Shown here one piece after another: positions 41,457 through 50,420 of a DNA stretch of 64,000 nt. The stretch spans positions 100,505 to 164,504 of the forward strand of contig JAKVBI010000004.1 in assembly GCA_022447545.1 (NCBI GenBank), given 5' to 3'. The notes under the pieces are model-generated. The model made no database searches. It was not told the origin of the DNA and worked only from the letters and a program-made list of their open reading frames with translations. Numbering within the stretch: the first letter of the stretch is position 1; each line of letters starts with the position of its first letter. The translations under genes were made by a program, and so were the position numbers. Origin of the DNA: Myxococcota bacterium. Its GTDB lineage: Bacteria > Myxococcota_A > UBA9160 > SMWR01.

Positions 41457-42032
41457 GTGCAACGTATCTGCGTCTTCACGGGGTCCAGTGTCGGTACGAG
41501 GAGCGACTATGCGCTCGCAGCCCGGAGCCTCGCTCGGGAACTCGTGTCGCGAGAACTCGGCCTCGTCTACGGAGGCGCCAATGTCGGTCTCATGGGAATC
41601 CTGGCCAACGCGGTATTGGACCTCGGTGGACACGTCATCGGCGTGATCCCGGAATCCCTGGCTGCCGAAGAGGTCGCCCACGAGCAGCTTTCCGAACTTC
41701 GAATCGTGAACTCGATGCACGAGCGAAAAGCGCAGATGGCCGAGCTTTCGTCCGGCTTCATCGCGCTTCCCGGGGGTGTGGGGACGCTCGAGGAAATCTT
41801 CGAGATCTTCACATGGGCACAGCTCGGTTTGCACCGAAAACCCTGCGGGCTTCTCGATGTACAGGGATACTTCGATCTTTTGATCGCATTCCTCGACCAT
41901 GGCGTCAACGAACGATTCCTCAAACCCGAGCATCGAGGGATGCTCCTGGTCGAGCAAGACCCTGGGCGCCTGCTCGATGCCTTCAATGCATACACACCAC
42001 CGGACCTGGGAAAGTGGATAGGGCGTGACTGA
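41457..42032 (+). CDS. LOG family (TIGR00730) nucleoside 5'-monophosphate phosphoribohydrolase
   Basis: LOG proteins release the base from cytokinin-type or other nucleoside monophosphates. The 191 residues start 'VQRICVFTGSSVGTRSDY' and carry 'GLVYGGANVGLMGILANAVL' and the catalytic motif PGGVGTLEEIFE, with Arg and Glu in 'NSMHERKAQMAEL'. GTG 41457 fits the family N-terminus; upstream in-frame codons are in low-support sequence. It is a single-gene unit. Physiological substrate is unknown in most bacteria. Confidence 0.9.
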   Translation: MQRICVFTGSSVGTRSDYALAARSLARELVSRELGLVYGGANVGLMGILANAVLDLGGHVIGVIPESLAAEEVAHEQLSELRIVNSMHERKAQMAELSSGFIALPGGVGTLEEIFEIFTWAQLGLHRKPCGLLDVQGYFDLLIAFLDHGVNERFLKPEHRGMLLVEQDPGRLLDAFNAYTPPDLGKWIGRD

Positions 42033-42193
42033 TGGTCGGAGGCAAACGGAGCGGGCTCGAGGTCACGGAATGGAATCAACGTTCGAAGCGGAAACGCCCT
42101 TCGATTGCGGTACCGAATCGACGATTGGTGGAACCGACCCGTAGACTCTAAATCACCCATCCCATACGAAGGCACCGATCAACACGGAGGAGA

Positions 42194-43330
42194 ATGATGG
42201 AGACCCACGGACATTGTGATGACCGCTTCGCCAGAGTGCGAGACGCCTTCGAGGAGAACTTCACGCAACGGGGGGACATCGGAGCTTGCTTTGCAGTGAC
42301 GTTGGAGGGCGAATACGTGGTCGACATCTGGGGAGGACACCGGGACACGGAACGCTCGAAACCCTGGCAGGAGGACACGATCGTCAATGTCTACTCCACC
42401 ACCAAGACCATGACCTTTCTCAGCGCGCTGATGCTGAGCGATCGCGGGCAGCTGGACCTCGAAGCCCCGGTCGCAGACTACTGGCCCGAATTTGCCGCCC
42501 GTGGCAAGGAAAACGTCCGGGTCAAGCACTGCCTGAGCCATTCCGCCGGCCTTCCCGGTTTCAGCCGCCCTTTCGAGAATGCCGAATTGTATGACTGGGA
42601 TTTCGCCTGTGCAGATCTGGCTGGACAGGCGCCCTGGTGGGAACCCGGCGCCCAGAGCGGCTACCACGCCATCACGCAGGGCTATCTCATCGGCGAGGTG
42701 ATTCGAAGAATCACGGGCAAGTCCTTCGGCACGTTCTTTCGAGAAGAGGTGGCCGAAAAAGTGGGAGCCGATTTCCACATCGGCGTCGACAGAAAACACT
42801 TCGATCGCATCGCGGACCTCGCGTCGCCGGCCGAAGACATGCCGATCCTCGAGATGGATCCAGAATCCATTCCAGGCCGAGTCTTCACCAATCTCGACAT
42901 CATCGGCGACACGACGCGAACCGACGGCTGGCGCCAGGCGGAAATTCCCGCAGCCAATGGCCACGGGAATGCACGCTCGGTCGTACGGGCACAGACAGCG
43001 ATGGCCAACGGGGGCAGCGCTTTCGGGGAGCAGCTGTTGTCGGCCGAGGGCTGCCAGAAGGCGCTCGAACTCCAGACCGATGGAATGGACGCCGTACTCA
43101 TGCAACCGGTTCGTTTTGCCATGGGCTATGCCCTGCCGAGCACCGAGATCCCGGTGAGCCCGAGCCCTCATGCACTGTGGTGGGGGGGTGCCGGCGGATC
43201 CACCATCGTCGTGGATCTAGACACACACTTGTGTTTTTCCTACGTGATGAACCAGATGACCCATCAGATTCTCGGCGATCCTCGAGGCGGCAGCCTCGGT
43301 AAAGCCGTCTACGAATCTCTGGGCCTGTGA
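42194..43330 (+). CDS. Beta-lactamase-fold serine hydrolase (class C/esterase VIII-like)
   Basis: The 378-residue enzyme belongs to the penicillin-binding-protein-like hydrolases. The nucleophile motif S-T-T-K is at 68-71 ('VNVYSTTKTMTF'), and the general-base Tyr is probably in 'SGYHAITQGYLIGEV'. 'HCLSHSAGLPGF' is the other family block, and 'LWWGGAGGSTIVVD' sits at the KTG-like position. No signal peptide is present, so a cytoplasmic esterase is more likely than an antibiotic-resistance lactamase. GGAGGAG precedes ATG 42194, and an adjacent ATG at 42197 is an alternative. Confidence 0.87.
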   Translation: MMETHGHCDDRFARVRDAFEENFTQRGDIGACFAVTLEGEYVVDIWGGHRDTERSKPWQEDTIVNVYSTTKTMTFLSALMLSDRGQLDLEAPVADYWPEFAARGKENVRVKHCLSHSAGLPGFSRPFENAELYDWDFACADLAGQAPWWEPGAQSGYHAITQGYLIGEVIRRITGKSFGTFFREEVAEKVGADFHIGVDRKHFDRIADLASPAEDMPILEMDPESIPGRVFTNLDIIGDTTRTDGWRQAEIPAANGHGNARSVVRAQTAMANGGSAFGEQLLSAEGCQKALELQTDGMDAVLMQPVRFAMGYALPSTEIPVSPSPHALWWGGAGGSTIVVDLDTHLCFSYVMNQMTHQILGDPRGGSLGKAVYESLGL

Positions 43331-43415
43331 TGCGTCGTAGCGATACGTGAGCCCCACGCGCGATCATCAAGGTCGATGCAGTGAAGGGGTGGAGCCCCTT
43401 CTCCCGAACGCGGAT

Positions 43416-44786
43416 TCAGTACATGTAGCCAAGCGCTTCCAACTGCTCTCGGTCCTCCTGAGTGATTTCGGGAGCGTCCATATCGTCGGGCAGGGTCAGG
43501 TCCATGTGGACACCCACAGTCCGAAGAAGTTCGCGCAGTTCCTCCAGATCACTGGGATGAGGCTTTTCTTCGCCGGGGTCGTCTTCGAGTTCAAAGCGTG
43601 AAACGGACCCGTTGAGTTCGAGAATCCACTTCTCCCGACCGTGGACTACAGCCAAGCGGTGTTGTGACCACGAATCGGGCAGGAACAACTCCGCGACTGC
43701 GGGACGCGCCGACAGGTCCTCACCGCGGAGCGCCGGAACCAGACTACGACCTCGCCAGGACTCCGGAGGCTTCACCCCGGCAAGCTGGAGCAGAGTCGGA
43801 GCCACGTCGATGATCGACACCGGATTCAGATCCTCCCGAGGCTGACCGTTCGGACCGGAGAGCAACAGCGGAACGTGCACCATCAACTCGCTCAGGGCCG
43901 TTCCGTGGAGATATCGGCCGCCCTCGCCCAAGAATTCTCCATGATCCGAGACTAGAACGATCCAAGTCGAATCGAGAACCCGTGCATCCTTCAGGGTGTC
44001 GAGCATTTTCGACAGGGCCCTATCCACCTCCATCACGTCTGCAGCGTACAAGCGCCGAGTCAACGCCGACTCCTCGGCATCGAGCCCGAAGTTCTTTCGA
44101 TAGAGTTTCCCCGTGAGCATGCGAGCCCTCGCCACGCAGTCGGGTTCCGCGGTTTCGGGGCACAAATAGGGGGTGTGGGGTTCCATCAGGTGGAGATAGA
44201 CGAAGAACGGCGACGCTTCCGGCTTGCGGACGTGGCGCCGTATCCAGTCCATGGCCTGTGGAATCACGGCACTCGCTGGCGCGACACGCTTCTCACTCCA
44301 TATGGGCAGCTCTCCGCCGAGTTTCGTGTGCCCGGGATGCCGGACCAGCGTGCGATCAGAAAACCCCTGGAGAATGCCCCGCGCCGGAACGATCAATCGG
44401 CTCGCGGACCAAGCCGCAGTTTGGTATCCGGCGGTGGAGAGAGCCCCCGCGAGGGTGCTGGCCCCTGCGCCCAGATGAGAACCCCAATGCATGACCTGAT
44501 GCTGCGACGGCATCTCGGAGACGAACAGCGAAGCCACCGAGGGGAGCGTCCAGGGAGACGTCGAGTACGCATTGACGAACCACGTTCCACGCTCTGCGAG
44601 CCGATCAAAGCCCGGCGTAGAGACCTCAGAACCGGCAAATCCCAAATGATCCAGACGCAGGGTATCGACCATCACGACGATGAAGTTGGGCGCGCGGTCC
44701 TGTTTCGGTGCTGAGCACGCCAGCACGGCAAATGCGCAGGCCAGCGAAGCGACCTCTCGTACACAAACGCGCGACCAGAAAGACAT
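43416..44786 (-). CDS. Sulfatase-like lipoprotein of the alkaline phosphatase superfamily
   Basis: The 456 residues begin with a signal peptide and lipobox-like 'AVLACS' (Cys24). The core has the metal Asp in 'FIVVMVDTLRLDHLGFAG' and, at the nucleophile position, 'SPWTLPSVASLFVSEMP', where true sulfatases have CxPSR. Here Thr80 takes the Cys place and the Arg is replaced by Val. Later 'IVLVSDHGEFLGEGG' gives the second metal Asp and His. Thr at this position is seen in phosphate-ester transferases, so a classical sulfatase activity is doubtful. ATG 44786 is chosen for the signal peptide. Confidence 0.85.
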   Translation of the reverse strand: MSFWSRVCVREVASLACAFAVLACSAPKQDRAPNFIVVMVDTLRLDHLGFAGSEVSTPGFDRLAERGTWFVNAYSTSPWTLPSVASLFVSEMPSQHQVMHWGSHLGAGASTLAGALSTAGYQTAAWSASRLIVPARGILQGFSDRTLVRHPGHTKLGGELPIWSEKRVAPASAVIPQAMDWIRRHVRKPEASPFFVYLHLMEPHTPYLCPETAEPDCVARARMLTGKLYRKNFGLDAEESALTRRLYAADVMEVDRALSKMLDTLKDARVLDSTWIVLVSDHGEFLGEGGRYLHGTALSELMVHVPLLLSGPNGQPREDLNPVSIIDVAPTLLQLAGVKPPESWRGRSLVPALRGEDLSARPAVAELFLPDSWSQHRLAVVHGREKWILELNGSVSRFELEDDPGEEKPHPSDLEELRELLRTVGVHMDLTLPDDMDAPEITQEDREQLEALGYMY

Positions 44787-45094
44787 TGGAACTAGTATAG
44801 GATCCCTGCCACGCCAGAAGATCCGATGATTTCTCCCCGCTCGGAGCGGCCGCGCATCGCACTCCCACCCACCCGGACGGGAACCCAGGCCTATCGGGAC
44901 AATGTGGGGAAGCCGAAACAATCCGATCCTCAAATCGAGGACTCCCCCGGGGTCTCGACCTCGGAACAGGGCACACAGGCGCCTCTCTCAGAACCAGCGG
45001 CTCCCTCTGCCCAGCTAATTCCTACCAGTTTGGGCCTCGACGAGCGAGAATCACAGGACCCGAGGCGATCCGCCCGATTCGCGATTGGAGAGCC
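44787..45094. other. Gene-free divergent stretch
   Basis: 308 bases lie between the divergent sulfatase-like and zinc-finger/histone-fold genes. TATACT on the minus strand, seven bases before the sulfatase ATG, could be a -10 box for a very short leader, but no good -35 was seen. Short frames are antisense-like and not supported. Confidence 0.4.
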
Positions 45095-45646
45095 ATGTCA
45101 GAATCTCAGCCCCAAGGCCAGAACGGATGGAAGAAATGCAGTGCCTGCAAAAAGCCCATCGACTTCGGAGCCCGTTACTTCGTATGCAGTGTCTCGACCT
45201 GCAATCGAAAACGTACGGCGCTTCAATTCTGTGACGTAAGTTGCTGGGAGGTCCACCTGCCCGTCGCTCGACACCGAGAGGCCTGGGCAGAGGAACGCCA
45301 CGCGCCGAGCGAGACCGAGGCAAGGCGCACAGCTGCAAACGATCCGAGCGCCGGGTCCACTGCTCGAAAGCCCCGCCGGATCATTGCACGACCATCCGAA
45401 AAGCAGGCTGAAGGAGGTCCAGCGCGATCCCCGGGTGGCTCCTCTCCACCTGAGGAGGTCCTGATCGTGGCCAGCCGCCTGAAGGAATATGTCCGCGTCG
45501 TATCGGGGTACAAGACCAGCGATCGCGTGCTGAACCCACTCTCGGACATCGTGAGAGAAATCGTTCAGGAAGCCATCCAGAATGCCCGCTCGGAAGGACG
45601 CATGACGGTTCTCGAACGCGACATCCCACAGAAATCGCGCCGTTAG
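45095..45646 (+). CDS. Zinc-finger plus histone-fold protein (ZZ-histone-like)
   Basis: The 183 residues have three parts. Residues 12-62 hold a zinc-binding module with Cys15, 18, 31, 36, 46, 50 and His54, His60, resembling a ZZ or treble-clef finger. Residues 65-118 are a disordered Arg/Lys/Pro-rich linker. Residues about 121-178 read as a histone fold: a short helix ('VLIVASRLKEYVR'), loop, long central helix ('NPLSDIVREIVQEAIQNA'), then 'SEGRMTVLERDI', which matches the archaeal histone pattern GRKTV-x-x-x-DI. A DNA-binding nucleoid protein is predicted. ATG 45095 follows GGAGAG. It converges with the DksA-like gene. Confidence 0.72.
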   Translation: MSESQPQGQNGWKKCSACKKPIDFGARYFVCSVSTCNRKRTALQFCDVSCWEVHLPVARHREAWAEERHAPSETEARRTAANDPSAGSTARKPRRIIARPSEKQAEGGPARSPGGSSPPEEVLIVASRLKEYVRVVSGYKTSDRVLNPLSDIVREIVQEAIQNARSEGRMTVLERDIPQKSRR

Positions 45647-45669
45647 CCTACCGAATGGTCGCGCCAACC

Positions 45670-46026
45670 TCAGTTGCGCTCACGCGCTTTCTGGCACTCG
45701 ATACAGAACAAGCTCTCGGGACGGGCCTTGAGGCGCGCAAAGCCCACGCACTCCCCGCAGTTCATACAATCACCGTACTCGTCTTCTTCGAAACGGCGGA
45801 GAGCCGAGCGCACCAACTGCAGCCGAGCCCCCTGAGCATGGCGATTGGCCTCGATCATCTTCTGCTGCTGGATGGCGTCCATCCTCGACACGCGACCCAA
45901 CGCAGGCTGGTCCAACTCGACGGGTTGTGCCGCTTCGGCGGAGGACTCTAGGGTCTCCCGAATCTCCCGTTCCATGGTTTCGAGGTCCTGACGAAGCTCT
46001 GAAAACTGGGCAGCAGACAGACCCAC
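45670..46026 (-). CDS. DksA/TraR family zinc-finger regulator
   Basis: The 118-residue protein has an N-terminal coiled coil and the C4 zinc finger of DksA: 'YGDCMNCGECVGFARLKARP' then 'FCIECQ'. DksA-type factors bind the RNA polymerase secondary channel and tune stringent-response transcription. It lacks the acidic DxxDxA tip signature of classical DksA in an obvious form ('LDQPALGRVSRMDAIQQ' instead), so it may be a DksA-like paralog. The start is GTG 46026. The adjacent histone-fold gene makes a pair of nucleic-acid-related zinc proteins. Confidence 0.87.
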   Translation of the reverse strand: MGLSAAQFSELRQDLETMEREIRETLESSAEAAQPVELDQPALGRVSRMDAIQQQKMIEANRHAQGARLQLVRSALRRFEEDEYGDCMNCGECVGFARLKARPESLFCIECQKARERN

Positions 46027-46209
46027 GGATCAGCAAACGCCGACGGAAGGGAGCACCGTATTCGCGCGACCCCGCCCCATGCTTGCGTTACTCGATCGCA
46101 CGAGGTCACCCTACCACAGGACACAGACCCACGAGCCCACAGGACCCGCCAGCGGCGACAAAGTTGCCCCTCCGACACACCGACTTGTCGAGAATCGGCA
46201 GGGCGATTC

Positions 46210-46222
46210 ATGGTAATACCAT
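46210..46222. repeat. Short palindrome upstream of the GPH transporter
   Basis: ATGGT (46210-46214) and ACCAT (46218-46222) are a perfect 5 bp inverted repeat around AAT, 39 bases before the transporter ATG. It is a candidate operator or the remains of a promoter region; the match is short. Confidence 0.25.
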
Positions 46223-46260
46223 TCCATCCACGGAGTTTCCCGTAAGCGCGAGAAGACCGA

Positions 46261-47688
46261 ATGACCGAAGCGAAGCGCCTCTCAGTTCGAACCAAGGCAG
46301 CGTATGGAGTCGGCGCCACCGCAGAGGCTGCCATTTCGATCGTCTTCAACTCGTTCAACTTCCTCTTCTACAACAATGTCCTGGGTCTCTCGGGAACTCT
46401 GTGCGGCTTGGCCGTCACAATCGCGATGGTCTTCGATGCCATCTCCGATCCGATGATCGGATCGATTTCGGATCGGTTTCAGTCACGGTTCGGAAGACGG
46501 CACCCGTTTCTGTATGCCGCACCGATTCCCATGGGCATCTGCTTCTTCGCCATCTACGCCCCGCCCTCCAGCCTCGAGGGATTCGGTCTTTTCGCATGGT
46601 TCACCGTGACGACGATCCTCCTGCGAACTGCCCAGACTTTTTACCACGTTCCACATCTGGCACTCGGCGCCGAGATGACACCGGAATACGGCGAGCGCTC
46701 AGTGCTCATGAGCTACAACACGATCTTCGCACTCGTTGGAACGTCGGGCTTCTACTACATCGCATGGTCCTATTTCGGAACCCTCGACGATGGAACAGCT
46801 GACCGAACGGGCTACATGACCCTGGCGAGTGCCGTAGCGGCCTTTGCGATCGTCGTCATCTTCATATCGGCGTACTTCACGAGAGACCAAATCCCTCTGC
46901 TCTCGAAACCTCCGGACGACTTGCCGCGATTTAGCGCGCAGGCCCTCCTCGACGAGTTCCGCGCATGCCTCGCGAACCACAACTACAAGATGCTCCTATT
47001 TGGGATGATCTTCCTCTCTGCGACCCTTGGCCTACACGAAACACTTACGGCCCACATCGGCCTGTTCTTCTTTGAGCTTCGAGAAGATCAAATTCGTTTT
47101 CTCGCCCTGGGCGCACCTCCAGGGCTGATGATTGCGGCTTTCCTGACACCGAAGCTTCATGTCTGGTTCGACAAACGCGAGACTCTGATGGCTGGCATCC
47201 TCGGGATGACTACAGCCGTCTCGGGACCGATCGTATTGCGACTACTTGGGTGGCTGCCCGAAAACGGCACCCCCATCCTCTTCCCCATCCTCTGTGCTCT
47301 GAAGGGTACTTCGTATGCGGCAAGCGCGATCATGGTCATCAGCATCATGTCGACCCTCGCAGACGTCACGGATGAACACGAACTCGTATCAGGAAGACGG
47401 CAGGAGGGAGTCTTCTTCGCTTCGCGTTCGTTCTTCAGCAAACTGATGTCGGGCCTGGGCCACCTGCTCGCAGGCATCGCCATCGATTTGATTGCGTTCC
47501 CCGTGGGCGTCAAATCGGGAGAGGTCGCACCAGATACCTTGTACCGGTTCGGACTGGTGGCTGGCCCGATCACCGTCATCCCCGCCCTAATCTCGCTTTT
47601 CTTCTATGCGCGCTACCGGATCGACAAGATTCGCCACGCCGAGATCCGAAGCGAACTGGCGGCACGCACGAATTCAGAGTCGACCTGA
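46261..47688 (+). CDS. MFS transporter of the GPH (glycoside-pentoside-hexuronide) cation symporter type
   Basis: The 475-residue protein has twelve predicted helices. Family traits are 'TKAAYGVGATAEAAISIVFN' at the start, 'DAISDPMIGSISDRFQSRFG' between helices 2 and 3 (the GPH D-x-x-x-D-P motif) and 'ALGAEMTPEYGERSVLMSYN' before helix 5. The C-terminal half has 'MVISIMSTLADVTDEHELVS' typical of MelB relatives. Substrate is probably a sugar or glycoside but may be another organic acid. It is divergent from the DksA-like gene. Confidence 0.9.
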   Translation: MTEAKRLSVRTKAAYGVGATAEAAISIVFNSFNFLFYNNVLGLSGTLCGLAVTIAMVFDAISDPMIGSISDRFQSRFGRRHPFLYAAPIPMGICFFAIYAPPSSLEGFGLFAWFTVTTILLRTAQTFYHVPHLALGAEMTPEYGERSVLMSYNTIFALVGTSGFYYIAWSYFGTLDDGTADRTGYMTLASAVAAFAIVVIFISAYFTRDQIPLLSKPPDDLPRFSAQALLDEFRACLANHNYKMLLFGMIFLSATLGLHETLTAHIGLFFFELREDQIRFLALGAPPGLMIAAFLTPKLHVWFDKRETLMAGILGMTTAVSGPIVLRLLGWLPENGTPILFPILCALKGTSYAASAIMVISIMSTLADVTDEHELVSGRRQEGVFFASRSFFSKLMSGLGHLLAGIAIDLIAFPVGVKSGEVAPDTLYRFGLVAGPITVIPALISLFFYARYRIDKIRHAEIRSELAARTNSEST

Positions 47689-47836
47689 CGCAGAGACACG
47701 TTCATTGAACTCCTGACAAAGACGCACGCGCCTACCCTGCGATCTCGGGCAGGGCACACGAATCGTCAGAACCCCCGAGAGCCAACTGCAGTGCCAAATT
47801 GGTAGGCTCGGGGTCAAGCCCAGAGGGAGAAACCAG

Positions 47837-48406
47837 ATGAACCGAGCCCAGGAAAAATTCGGCAAACCCATCGAATGGGTGGTCAAGAAGATCGAGCCGA
47901 CTCTCAACGACATGATCCAGGACTTCATCCGCGCATCCCCCTTCTGCGTACTCTCCACTGCAAGCGCCGAGGGCAACTGCGATGCTTCTCCCAAAGGCGG
48001 CGCACCGGGCTTCGCGAAGGTCCTCGACCCTCGGCGGCTGCTGATTCCCGATGTCGCCGGCAACAAACTCTTCCAGTCCTATGAAAACGTCGATTCGAAC
48101 CCCAATGCAGGCCTCCTGTTCCTGATCCCGGGCTGCGACTGGACAGTTCGGGTGAATGGCGCGGCCCGGGCCGTGGACACCCACCACGAGCACCTCGACG
48201 GAAGACCCGCCGAAGTGCTGTGGGAGGACGACAACACGAAAGTCCTACAGGGGCTGATGGTCGAAGTGCGCGAGGCTTACGCGCACTGCCCGCGAGCCTT
48301 CCTCTTCTCCAAGCTTTGGGACACCGAGCGGATCAACCTGGAAACCGAGCGCGATGCCAACAAGTACTGGTTCGGGCGCTACCGAAAAGCCGTCCCTGCC
48401 GCCTGA
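47837..48406 (+). CDS. Pyridoxamine 5'-phosphate oxidase-related FMN-binding protein
   Basis: The 189-residue protein has the PPOX split-barrel fold. Typical segments are 'FCVLSTASAEGNCDASPKGG' at strands 1-2, 'VLDPRRLLIPDVAGNKLFQS', 'NPNAGLLFLIPGCDWTVRVN' and a C-terminal 'AYAHCPRAFLFSKLWDTER'. The last resembles the MSMEG_1061 subgroup of flavin- or F420-binding proteins. GGGAGA lies before ATG 47837. Substrate unknown; likely a flavin or deazaflavin reductase, or a pyridoxine-related oxidase. It is not in an obvious operon. Confidence 0.85.
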   Translation: MNRAQEKFGKPIEWVVKKIEPTLNDMIQDFIRASPFCVLSTASAEGNCDASPKGGAPGFAKVLDPRRLLIPDVAGNKLFQSYENVDSNPNAGLLFLIPGCDWTVRVNGAARAVDTHHEHLDGRPAEVLWEDDNTKVLQGLMVEVREAYAHCPRAFLFSKLWDTERINLETERDANKYWFGRYRKAVPAA

Positions 48407-48652
48407 ACCCGCCGCTGGCAGCCCCTCTTCTGTATGGAAGCAGGCGTGCGTAGCCCGCCGGAGACTCTCCCACGAGGCGCCCTACCCTCCGCGTACCACA
48501 CAAGGGAAGAACGCCTGTCCGATTGACATTGCACTGCCGGAGGTCGAGGATGACCTCTCAACGGGATCCGCGAACTCACCGGAAGCTCATGGAGATTCGA
48601 GTTCCCGGAGTTCAATGGAACTCCATCGCCCCGACCAGCAAAGGAGGCACAC

Positions 48653-50290
48653 ATGGCCCAGGTACACGGTGGCGTACTCGCCGCCCGCCAGCTCAAGCGA
48701 TGCGGAATCGACACCCTCTTCGGAGTCGTCGCGGGACCCATGATCGAACTCTTCTCGGGAGGCCAGAGCGAGGGGCTTCAAGTAGTGGGCTGCCGTCACG
48801 AGATCAACGGCGGGTTCATGGCCTCGGCGTGGGGGTGGCAGAAGAAAGTCCCCGGAGTCTTCGTGGCTGGATCGGGCCCCGCCGTCACCAATTGCGTGAC
48901 GCCCCTTTATGTCGCCAATGAAAGCGCCATGCCCTTCATCGTTCTCGGAGGGTCGGCGTACTCGAACACCACGGGCCTCGGAGGGTTCCAGGAACTCGAC
49001 CAGATCTCGGCGACCCGATCGGTCTGCAAATGGACCGGTCGTGTGGACTCTACCGAGCGGATTCCTGAATGGATCCACCTGGCCGTGGGTAAAGCGCTGG
49101 AGGGCCGGCCCGGAGGCGTATACCTCGACTTCCCTGGCGACGTGGTCGCAGCAAAGGTCGAGGAGAACGACGTCTCATTCCCCACGGCGCCGGAAATCGC
49201 TGCGCCGCACCCAGACCCCGAGGCCGTGTTGCGTATTGCCGACCTGCTCTCGAGTGCAGAGCGGCCGCTGATCCTGGTGGGCAAGGGTGCCGCGTGGTCA
49301 GATGCAGGTCCTGCGATCCAAAAACTGGTGGATCTCGGCATCCCCTATGTCTGTTCACCCATGGGCCGGGGCACCCTGCCCGACGATCACCCGAACTTCG
49401 CCAATGCCGCAAGGTCCCAAGCGCTCTCAGGAGCCGACGTAATCGTCATGTTCGGTGGACGATTCAACTGGATCTTCGGAATGGGCCGTCGCTTCGCACC
49501 GGATGCCACCATCGTCCAGGTCGACGTTCAGCCTGAAGAGTTGACCTCCGGTGCCGAGATATCGCTTGGCGTCACCGCCGACGCCCGCGCCACCGCAGAA
49601 GCGTTGAGCGGCGCCCTATCGGCCGTCTCGCTTTCCTCTTCAACCGAGGGCTGGCTGAAGAGCCTCCAGGAGAAGGTCAAGCGCAACGAAGAAGGCCTCC
49701 GCTCGGTCCAACTGGACGACTCTCAACCCATCAACCCCTACCGCGTGGTAGCTGAGATCAAGCAAGCCCTGCCCAGGGACGCCACAGTGACGGCCGAGGG
49801 CGAAACCACCATGGGGATCTGTCGTGCCATGCTCCCCTCCTTCGTGAATCGCAGCCGCTTCAACGCTGGGACCACGGGCTCCATGGGCGTCGGCGTTCCC
49901 TACACGGTGGGTGCGAGCCTGGCCTGCCCCGACCGCCTTTCCGTCGGCGTACTGGGCGACTACGCGTTCGGCTCGGCCGCCATCGCAGTCGAAACCGCAG
50001 CTCGAGTCGGCGCGAAGCCGCTGTTCGTTGTGCTCAACAATGAGGGAATCGCCGGACACATGCTGCAAGACAACATGCTGCCGGCGAATTCACCCATGAT
50101 CGCCTCTTTGCTCCCGGCCCGGTACGAGAAGATCGCCGAGATGGTCGATGGCCATGCCGAGTACGTAGTCACGCCGGACGAGATTCGCCCAGCACTCGAC
50201 CGTGCCATGGCTTCCGGCAAGCTCGCCGTCGTGCACGTACGGGTCGACCCCAAAGCTTCCCGCATGGGAGGAAGCAACTATCTCCAATAG
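48653..50290 (+). CDS. Thiamine diphosphate-dependent enzyme (acetolactate synthase/2-hydroxyacyl-CoA lyase-like)
   Basis: The 545 residues show the three domains of ThDP decarboxylases and lyases. The PYR domain includes 'DTLFGVVAGPMIELF' and 'VGCRHEINGGFMASAWGW' with the catalytic Glu, the central domain has 'RPLILVGKGAAWSDAGP', and the PP domain has 'GDYAFGSAAIAVETAARVG' before the NN of 'LFVVLNNEGIAG'. The ThDP motif is GDY rather than GDG. AAAGGAGG precedes ATG 48653. The sequence is closest in layout to 2-hydroxyacyl-CoA lyase or oxalyl-CoA decarboxylase, but no CoA-specific residues can be confirmed by eye. No regulatory subunit follows, against acetolactate synthase. Confidence 0.85.
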   Translation: MAQVHGGVLAARQLKRCGIDTLFGVVAGPMIELFSGGQSEGLQVVGCRHEINGGFMASAWGWQKKVPGVFVAGSGPAVTNCVTPLYVANESAMPFIVLGGSAYSNTTGLGGFQELDQISATRSVCKWTGRVDSTERIPEWIHLAVGKALEGRPGGVYLDFPGDVVAAKVEENDVSFPTAPEIAAPHPDPEAVLRIADLLSSAERPLILVGKGAAWSDAGPAIQKLVDLGIPYVCSPMGRGTLPDDHPNFANAARSQALSGADVIVMFGGRFNWIFGMGRRFAPDATIVQVDVQPEELTSGAEISLGVTADARATAEALSGALSAVSLSSSTEGWLKSLQEKVKRNEEGLRSVQLDDSQPINPYRVVAEIKQALPRDATVTAEGETTMGICRAMLPSFVNRSRFNAGTTGSMGVGVPYTVGASLACPDRLSVGVLGDYAFGSAAIAVETAARVGAKPLFVVLNNEGIAGHMLQDNMLPANSPMIASLLPARYEKIAEMVDGHAEYVVTPDEIRPALDRAMASGKLAVVHVRVDPKASRMGGSNYLQ

Positions 50291-50420
50291 CGCGCTCGAA
50301 AACACGCACGCTGACCCTGGCTGGCACTGAACAAGCGAGAATCGACGAAAACACGTCATGGGACGGAGAGCGCTACCCTCTGGACCGGGGACCGCCCAGC
50401 CCCATCCACTCCAACTCCAT

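Noticed and set aside
42194-43330. Antibiotic-resistance beta-lactamase
   Set aside because: No signal peptide and closer in layout to cytoplasmic class C-like esterases, so resistance is not supported.
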